A stretch of 64,000 nucleotides of DNA from Eutypa lata (lineage: Eukaryota; Ascomycota; Sordariomycetes; Xylariales; Diatrypaceae). A program made the position numbers and the translations under genes. The notes under the pieces were generated by a model. The model had not been told where the DNA came from, did not search any database, and saw only the letters and a program-made list of their open reading frames with translations. The stretch covers positions 620,001 through 684,000 of the forward strand of contig JAKULF010000016.1 of the NCBI GenBank assembly GCA_022661535.1, in the 5' to 3' direction. Positions 56,918-64,000 of this stretch are shown one piece after another (within the stretch, counting starts at the first letter, position 1; each line of letters starts with the position of its first letter).

Positions 56918-57558
56918 GCCAAATGCAATCTCACACACCTTTACCTTTAATACAGTGTGTGTGTGCATGGTTGCATACTTAACTTAACTGGGGTGTCTTG
57001 GCACTACAAACACTGTACTTACTTAACTCGGATGCTCTTTTGATGGCGTCAACTAGGACTTGGCGTCTACTACGGGTGGGAAACTGGATCATTGGAACAT
57101 AGAAGGAGTTTTAAGGGGCTCAAACCCTGATGGTGGAAATGGAAAATTGCATTAGGCGGCGTTTCTCTTTTGGAGCATTAGAGAGTGGGAACGGATAGAA
57201 GGAGCCATCCTGGTTTACATACTACATTTTTATATTGTCTAAAATGTTATGCACGTCCACATATCATCCTCCTGTCGTACGTTTCAAATCATCTTATCTC
57301 ATCTGTCCGTGCCCTTTTTCTCGTCCTGCACTTTTATCGACAATCATAGTACATGCTCAAGCTTCCATGAGATATAATGTCCTATAACCTGAATATTGAA
57401 GCATGAAAGGGGCAGGGGGTGGTGGCCTTTTGTCTTACGCGTTCCCATGTCGCTATGTCGCATGCGCTGATGTTGGGCAGACGATGGAAGCATGTCAAAC
57501 ACCCTCTGCATCTTCACGATCACTACTACCGCTACCCGTACTCGTTACGCCGTATTTA

Positions 57559-57784
57559 CTAGCTACGGAGCCTAGCCATGCTGTCGTCGATGCTTCGCTG
57601 AGCTCTAACCTGATGAGCCTCGATAGCCTGCTGCTGTGATGGGAATGGAGCTCGAAGGGCCAAGGCTGTAATAGGATCACCGCCCTGGTTGACTGTTCCC
57701 ATGAAGTTATACACTCGCTGCTTTACAGTAGAGTCTTTGTTCATAACTGAGGAGAATGCGTGTTGCTCCCTGGCTGGTTGAGCT
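57559..57784 (-). CDS. Possible terminal exon of an unidentified gene
   Basis: A 74-codon frame on the minus strand ends at TAG (57559-57561) and is preceded by a well-formed intron 3' end: CTAACTAAT branch-like sequence, then CAATAG at the exon border. The translation is hydrophilic and Gln/Ala-rich (Asn-Gln-Gly-Gly-Asp-Pro-Ile-Thr-Ala-Leu, then Gln-Gln-Gln-Ala-Ile-Glu-Ala-His). An open frame lies upstream (about 57810-57920), but the only visible donor (GTAAAT) joins it out of phase. So this is either an exon with a missed partner, a decayed gene, or chance. Confidence 0.3.
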
Positions 57785-58796
57785 CTATTGAAGACAGTAT
57801 TAGTTAGGCTAATTTACTCATGGTGGATGATTTAAAAGTTGATGAGTAAGTGGATAATTCATCCTTGGAGTCAAGGAGATGTAACAGGCTGGTGAACAGG
57901 GAGTATGTTGCTATATTGAACTGCTAGAGGAGAAACAGGAGCACAAAGTGTAAATGACTATGGTTAGTGATGAATATGAATGTATGAATGTACATCCCCC
58001 TACCCCACTCTCTCCCTAGATATATATACATATGTGGTTTGGTAAGGAAGGACAAGAATGTATGTTGAGTAGAGTTCACAGACAGCAGTCTCGGATGTAT
58101 GTGTAATTGTGGGGCCTTAGGGGTATAAGCAAACCAAGAGGGATCAAGAAAGGCAATGTGCCTAAAAATCGCATTATATCACATACCCATTATAAGCAGC
58201 GTTTCTGGAGGCATCACTCATGTTTCCGGGTGGACTAGGAGCCAAGGTAGTGTACGTAAAGGGCCTGTGTATTAGGGGTACTTGGTAATTATGGTATTTA
58301 AGCTATCAAGCTGAACTTCGACTCAATGGATGAGGGTGCTTGTTAAGATAAGTCCCCCAATGTAGGGAGACCTGTTCAACCTTTATACCACTGAAATACA
58401 TACTACCTTCTGAGTACATGGATGTATGAAAAGCTAGATTTCGGTGAAGGTGCATAGCATCTATAGCTGTTTGTTCTAAGTGGAATATACGTGGAGGATA
58501 GGTAGTTAATGAAGAAAGTACCTCGAAGGGGAGGTACGTTGGGTGGGAGGTATATCAAGGGGAGGTATGTGGAAGTGGGAAGCACATGAGGGTAAGCATA
58601 AACCTGGTATATGAGGAACATCGCATACGTTTCCATATAACTCATACCGCTTGAAATACTGTCCAATTATGTCCAATAACGAAGGACGGCCGCAGCCTGG
58701 CCGCAGATTCGGAGTGGCCAGATTGGGCGCCAAAGAACTCGGGTAGGGTCTGAAGCAGCCCGCGGCCTGTCTTCCTAGCAATAAAAGCAATAAAAG

Positions 58797-58930
58797 CAAG
58801 AACTGCCCGCATGGGGTGGAGATCACGTGTCAACCTCGAGGATGCGTCATCGTTAAGCCAAGAAAAATAAGCTGCCCGCATGGGCTGAAGATCATGTGAC
58901 GACCTTAAGGATTCGTTATTGGCTAATTAA
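58797..58930 (+). repeat. Diverged tandem duplication, 69-bp period
   Basis: CTGCCCGCATGGG occurs at 58803 and again at 58872. The following about 50 bp align between copies, with differences that are mostly C/T or G/A (ATCACGTG versus ATCATGTG; GCGTCATCG versus TCGTTATTG). Confidence 0.7.
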
Positions 58931-59619
58931 CATGGCAAAGCTCTTATTAGATACTTTTAAGATCTGAATCCTTGGCGAATACTGACTTAGAATATATGAC
59001 CGAAGACAAATGTAACGGTACAGAATGCAAGGACTATACCGCTGCACCACCAAATGTGGAACGTTGTTAGCTCGGGGGCTAACCGTCTTGCATTGCCTTA
59101 TATAGTCACTTAGTGCCGTGACAACAAGTTCATCGTAACGGATGTGCCCTTCAGGATAAAGTTTCCATCGATAGTCTCACTCCCTGGGTATAGCTTAGAT
59201 TGTGTACCTACTGTAACGGGATGTATTCGCAACCCTTCGTATATAACGGCCTAGTAGAAGTAATAATGTGTTAATACGATTCCAGGCCAACAGGAGAGAG
59301 GGGTTTGACAATACCTACAGATAGGGCGGGCTCTTCGCTTCGGATAACTTGATAAGGGGAGAGATTCCTCCATCACGAAGAACACCAGGGATCTCTCTTA
59401 GGCCTCCAATAGACAGAAGGTGTTGCTAGTAGGTAAACGCGTGCGAATTATACTGTGGACGCAGCGGTTTGTGAGCCAGAAACAAACATTAGAAGAGTTT
59501 CATTTCACACTCCGCTTGAGTAAGGCCGTGGCGGATAAATGACCTCTTTTGCTGTGTAAGCGGGTGTATATGACTTTTAAGATTTAGCTATCTTTTTTAG
59601 CTGTAGCATTAACATTAAA

Positions 59620-62600
59620 TCGTTTGCATATTCCTACGTTTATGATTTTATTCTACAACTGTTAACCTGCATATTTTTATTTTCATTTAACGTTATTTTA
59701 AAAAAGAATTAATTAACTTATTTTATAATTTTTATTAAAAAACAAAATAATAAGTTTAATTAATTAAAGTAATAATTATTATAAAAATAAAAAAAACATT
59801 TATTTATATATATAATTAACTTTATTAATTTATATTAATATATTTATTATTTATAACTTTAACTTTTTAATTTAATATTTTCGCTTAATGTTTATAAATA
59901 ATAATAACTTTAATTTAATCTTTTTAATTATATTTTAATTTTCGTAATATTTAAATTACTTTATAATTAATATTTATTTTCGTTAAATATTATTTTTCGT
60001 TATATATAATTATTTTCGTTATTTATAACGGTTTTAATATTAATAAATTTAAATTAATTATTCGATATAATTTCTTTTTATTTTTATTTTTTATTTATAA
60101 ATATAAAATTACGATTATTAATTTTAATTTTATTCGTTTTAAGCCGAAATTAATTTTATTATATTTTAACGTTAAATATTTACTTTAAGTTAAAAGCATT
60201 TCGAAACCTTATAAACGAATTTTAAATAAACGATTTAATTAATTTATTTATTATTATATTTTTTATAAAGATATATTTTAATTATATTATTTCTTTTATT
60301 ATTTTTTTATAAATAAAATATTATTAAATATCGATATATTTAATTTAATTATAATTATTAAAATTTTTTATTAAAATAATAATACTTTAATTATTATAAT
60401 AAATTATTATAACGTTTAATATCTTTTTAATTATAATATTTTTTTCTTTTTTATTAAAATTTATAATAAATCTTTTATATAATTAATTAAATTAAATTAC
60501 TTTTTTAATAACTTAAATTTATTCTTTATATTTCGATTTATAAAAAAATAATAAAATAATCGATTACTTTTTAAATAATTAATTAATTATATTATTATTT
60601 AAATTAAAAATATAATTAAAAATTAATTAATAAATATTTAAATTTTCGCTTTTATTCGTATTATTATATTTCGTTAATAATTATAATTTTTTTTTATATT
60701 TAAAATATAAATTTTTAATTATTTATAAATATTTAAATATTTTTTTAATTATTTATTTATATTTAAATATAAAGTTAAAAAAATAACGATTAACGTAAAA
60801 TATTACGTAAATTATATTAAATTTAATATTTATTATTATATATATTAAAAAGTTAACGATTAATTAATATTAATATTTATTAAATTTAAAATATTTTTAT
60901 TTAAAATTTAATTAATATAACTTTTATAAAATTATAAAAATATTAACTTTTTTATAATTCGTTATATTATATATTATAAATATTTTATTAATATATTTTA
61001 TTAATTAAAATAAATAATTTTAATTAATCGATAACGTTTAATTTAAATATTTAAATAATATTAATAAAGTTTTAAGTTTATTATTTAAAAGCGTTTATTT
61101 AATGTTATTTTTACTTTAATTATTTTCGTTTTATTTTTTTTAATAATAAATAAATTATTTATATAAATTATTATAAAAACGTTTATTTTAATATTAATAA
61201 ATACGTTATAATTAAAATTAATTAAAATAAAACTTAATAAAATTAAATAATTATTTAACGTTTTAAATTAAACTTTAAACGTTTATTTTAATTTATAAAT
61301 TTTATTAATATCGTCGTTAAACTTTTCGAATTATTAAACGTAAATTTTCTTTTTATTTTATTATAAAAAAAAATAATTTTAACGTTTATTTATTTAATTT
61401 TATAATTTTAAACGATAATTATAATAAATAATATTTTATAACTTATAAGTTTTATTATAAAAATAAATGTTTTAAAATAATTAATACTTTTAATTTATTT
61501 AAAACTTTATATTATATAACGTATTTTATAATGCATTATTTTATTATTCGAATTATATTTTAATTTTAAAATTTACTTTTTATTTAATATATTTATATTA
61601 TTTATAACGTTAATTAAAACTTAAATATTATTATTTAATAATATTTAAGTTTTAATTTTTATAACTTTATATTATTTATTTTAAAAATAATTTTTACGAA
61701 CTTTAATTAATATTTTAAACTTTATATTATTAATAATCGCTTTAACGTTAATCGTTAATATTAAAAAAAATATAAAGATTTAATTTTTTTTAAATAAAAT
61801 ATACGTTTTAAATAAATATTATAATTTCGAATATTTAAAAATTTAATTATTTATATTTAAATTTAATATTTAAATTAAAATGTTTTTTATAAATTAAATA
61901 AGTAATAAATTAACTTAAATATTTATTAAATAACTTTTATTAATTCTTTATAAAATAAATTAATTTTAATTTAATTTAATTATATAATTAATGATTTTTT
62001 AACGTTTACGCTTAATAAACGATAAAAAGAAAGTTTTTAATAAAAGATTATTAATTTATATTTTAATATTAATTATTATAAATTAATAATTCTTTTTTCG
62101 TTTAAAGTAAATATTTTATATTATCGTTATAATAATTTTATTTTCGTTAATAAAAATTTTATATATTAAATTACTTAAATAATTTATAAAAATATCGAGT
62201 TTTTTTTAATCGTTTATTTTTTTCGTTTATTTTTCGTTATTTTTAAATATTTAATATTATACTTTTATATTTAATATATATAAATAATTTATATAAAGCT
62301 TTTAATTATATATTATTTAAAAAAAATAATATTTAATACGTTATAAAAACTTTAATTATATAAATAATTAATCGTTTTTAATACTTTAAGTTAAAACTTT
62401 ATTTAAATCTTTTTATTTTTTAACGTAAAAAATAATTTATTTTTAATATAAAAGTTAAAACTTTTCGTTATTTTATTATTTTAATATTATTTAATAAAAC
62501 TTATTTATATAATAATGCTTTATTAAATATATTATTTCTTTACGTTTTTCTTAATTAATTTTTTAATTTAATTAAAATATATAACTTTATATTTTTAACT

Positions 62601-64000
62601 TTAAGTTTCGTATTTTTTAAAATAATTAATAAATTATTTAATATATTTTTAAGCTTTTTTAAAATAATTATAAATTATATTATAATAAAGTAATTATAAT
62701 TATTTATTAAAATTAATTAATATTTTTTATTATTAAATTTTATTTTATTAAAAAGTTTATAAACGTTAATATAAATAATATTCTTTATATATTTACTTTT
62801 AAATAAATTTTTTTTATATAAATTTTTTTATACGATTTTATAAATAAATTATATATATATAATAATTTAATATATTTATTATATTATAAGTAATATATTT
62901 AAACTTTAAAAGAAATATTTCGCTTAAATAATTTATTCGCTTATATTAAAAGCGTATTTTAAAATTAACGATATAAATTAAAAATATTAAAATCGTTATT
63001 TTATATATTTTAAAAGTAAATAAATTATTAAATCGTAATATATAAATAATAATTTATCGATTATTTAAAAGTTTAATTTTATAAATATTTTACTTTAAAG
63101 TTATATTAACTTTTTTATTAAATAATTATATTATAAAAATAAAATTAATATTTAAATTAAAGATATATAATACTTTAATAAACTTTATCGCTTAAGATTT
63201 TATTAATATAATATAATTTATTTTAATCGTATTTATATTAAAAACGAAAATTTTAATATTATTAATATTAATAATAATAAAATCGTTTAATTTAAATATA
63301 CTTTTAAAACTTATAAATTTATTATAATTTAAAATAATATATTAATCGTAATCGAAATTTAATATTTAAACTTTTTATAATATATAATCTTTTTAAATAA
63401 TAAATATAAATTTTAAAAAAACAAATATTATTATTTAAACTTTAAAAATATTATTTTTTTAAAGTTTATAAATTAATATAATTATAATTTTTTATTTTTA
63501 TTAAAGTTTTTTAAGTTTTTTATTTTTTTTAAGTTTTAAATATAATTTTTAAAATGTATTTTTAATATAACTTTTTTTTTCGTAATATTTATATTTTTTT
63601 ATTTTTATTATTATCGTTTTTTTTTCGTTTATTAAAATATTAATAATTACTTTTTTACGTTTTATATATTTATTTTTTATAATTATTATTAATATATTAT
63701 TATTTAATAATTAATTTATTACTTTAAACTTTAACTTTATAACTTCGATTATTTTAATAACGTTAATTAATTTCGATAATATATTAATATAAATTTTTTA
63801 AAATAATTAAACTTATACTTCGAATTTTACATTTAAGTTTTTTACGAAATAAATCGTAAAATAATTTTATAATAATATATATTTAATTTTAATTTATATA
63901 TATTCGTTTTAAATATTAAGAATTTTCCGGCTTAATTTATATACGTTATTAAAATTATTAAACTTAATTATATTTTATTTTTTTATTAATTATAATAAAA
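59620..64000. repeat. AT-saturated block 3, at least 4.4 kb, RIP-type, runs off the window
   Basis: From about 59,620 to the window end the sequence is overwhelmingly A/T. The remaining C lies almost only in CpG (TTCG, ACG) or CpT; CpA and CpC are very rare, and TpG is rare correspondingly. RIP converts CpA to TpA (TpG to TpA on the other strand), leaving exactly this residue. The left edge is graded: 59,600-59,700 still has several CpA. No frame or element end is visible; the original repeat was probably a transposon of several kb. Confidence 0.85.

Larger units (their letters stand above)
56918..59619. other. Gene-poor transition toward AT-saturated block 3
   Basis: 2.7 kb without a confident gene. 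It contains a candidate exon (57559-57784, listed separately), a sequence resembling the TIR core of the 5.6-kb element (58262-58279) and a diverged tandem pair (58797-58930). The frames at 58506-58881 on the minus strand include a Leu run but overlap each other and the tandem pair, and look spurious. Confidence 0.5.

Noticed and set aside
58506..58881. Minus-strand frames with a Leu-rich start resembling a secreted peptide
   Set aside because: They overlap one another and the 69-bp tandem pair; the Leu run comes from an AAAAGCAATA-type repeat.
59030..59065. Minus-strand GTGCAGCGGTAT resembling a tRNA A box
   Set aside because: No B box or cloverleaf follows at the right spacing; at most a tRNA-derived relic.

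Overview
The window is nuclear DNA of a filamentous ascomycete (Pezizomycotina; a Sordariomycete is my best guess). The evidence is many short introns (about 43-150 nt) with GTRNGT donors, CTAAC-type branch sites and YAG acceptors; a gene set that includes a Neurospora-type PHO-4 phosphate permease, a CRO1/She4 UCS protein, fungal DLT1 and a CYP58/65-like P450; and three AT-saturated blocks with the footprint of repeat-induced point mutation (RIP). I cannot name the species.

Layout. 1-221: end of an unrecognised, possibly GPI-anchored protein. 1.6-4.7 kb (+): CSC1/OSCA-type channel, 8 exons. 5.26-5.35 kb (-): tRNA-Asn with an intron. 5.63-6.71 kb: 1,078-bp element with 49-bp terminal inverted repeats, TA target duplication and an AT-saturated interior. 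7.1-7.8 kb (-): unrecognised gene. 9.5-10.3 kb (+): RWD-domain protein. 10.6-12.5 kb (-): phosphate permease PHO-4/PHO89, with a CACGTG box 50 bp before its ATG. 12.5-16.9 kb: no convincing gene. 16.9-18.9 kb (-): Arp3, 7 exons. 21.1-23.0 kb (+): threonine aspartase (taspase 1). 24.0-25.2 kb (-): TFIIH subunit Tfb4. 27.7-30.0 kb (+): UNC-45/She4/CRO1 myosin chaperone. 30.6-32.7 kb (-): tRNA m5U methyltransferase Trm2. 34.7-36.6 kb (+): secreted gamma-glutamyltransferase. 37.0-37.4 kb (+): small unknown protein.

38-45 kb is an accessory, decaying region: an intact cytochrome P450, AT-saturated block 2, a truncated drug-transporter relic with a RIP-type stop, an intact PaxU/TMEM53-like hydrolase, and the frameshifted heme-binding end of a second P450. 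This looks like the remains of a small metabolic cluster.

46-57 kb returns to housekeeping genes: ALG11 (-), COX18 (+), a Pep12-type Qa-SNARE (-), NDC1 (+) and DLT1 (+). From 56.9 kb gene content fades through repeat relics into AT-saturated block 3 (about 59.6 kb to the window end), which continues beyond the window.

The housekeeping genes share no pathway; each is monocistronic with its own promoter. Exon joins were built by hand from splice consensus, reading phase and family conservation, and all intact joins close in frame. I did not find a wholly new molecular system. The best leads are the TIR element with clean ends around a C/G-stripped interior, the decaying 38-45 kb cluster, the unrecognised 7.1-7.8 kb gene and the pho-4 promoter box.
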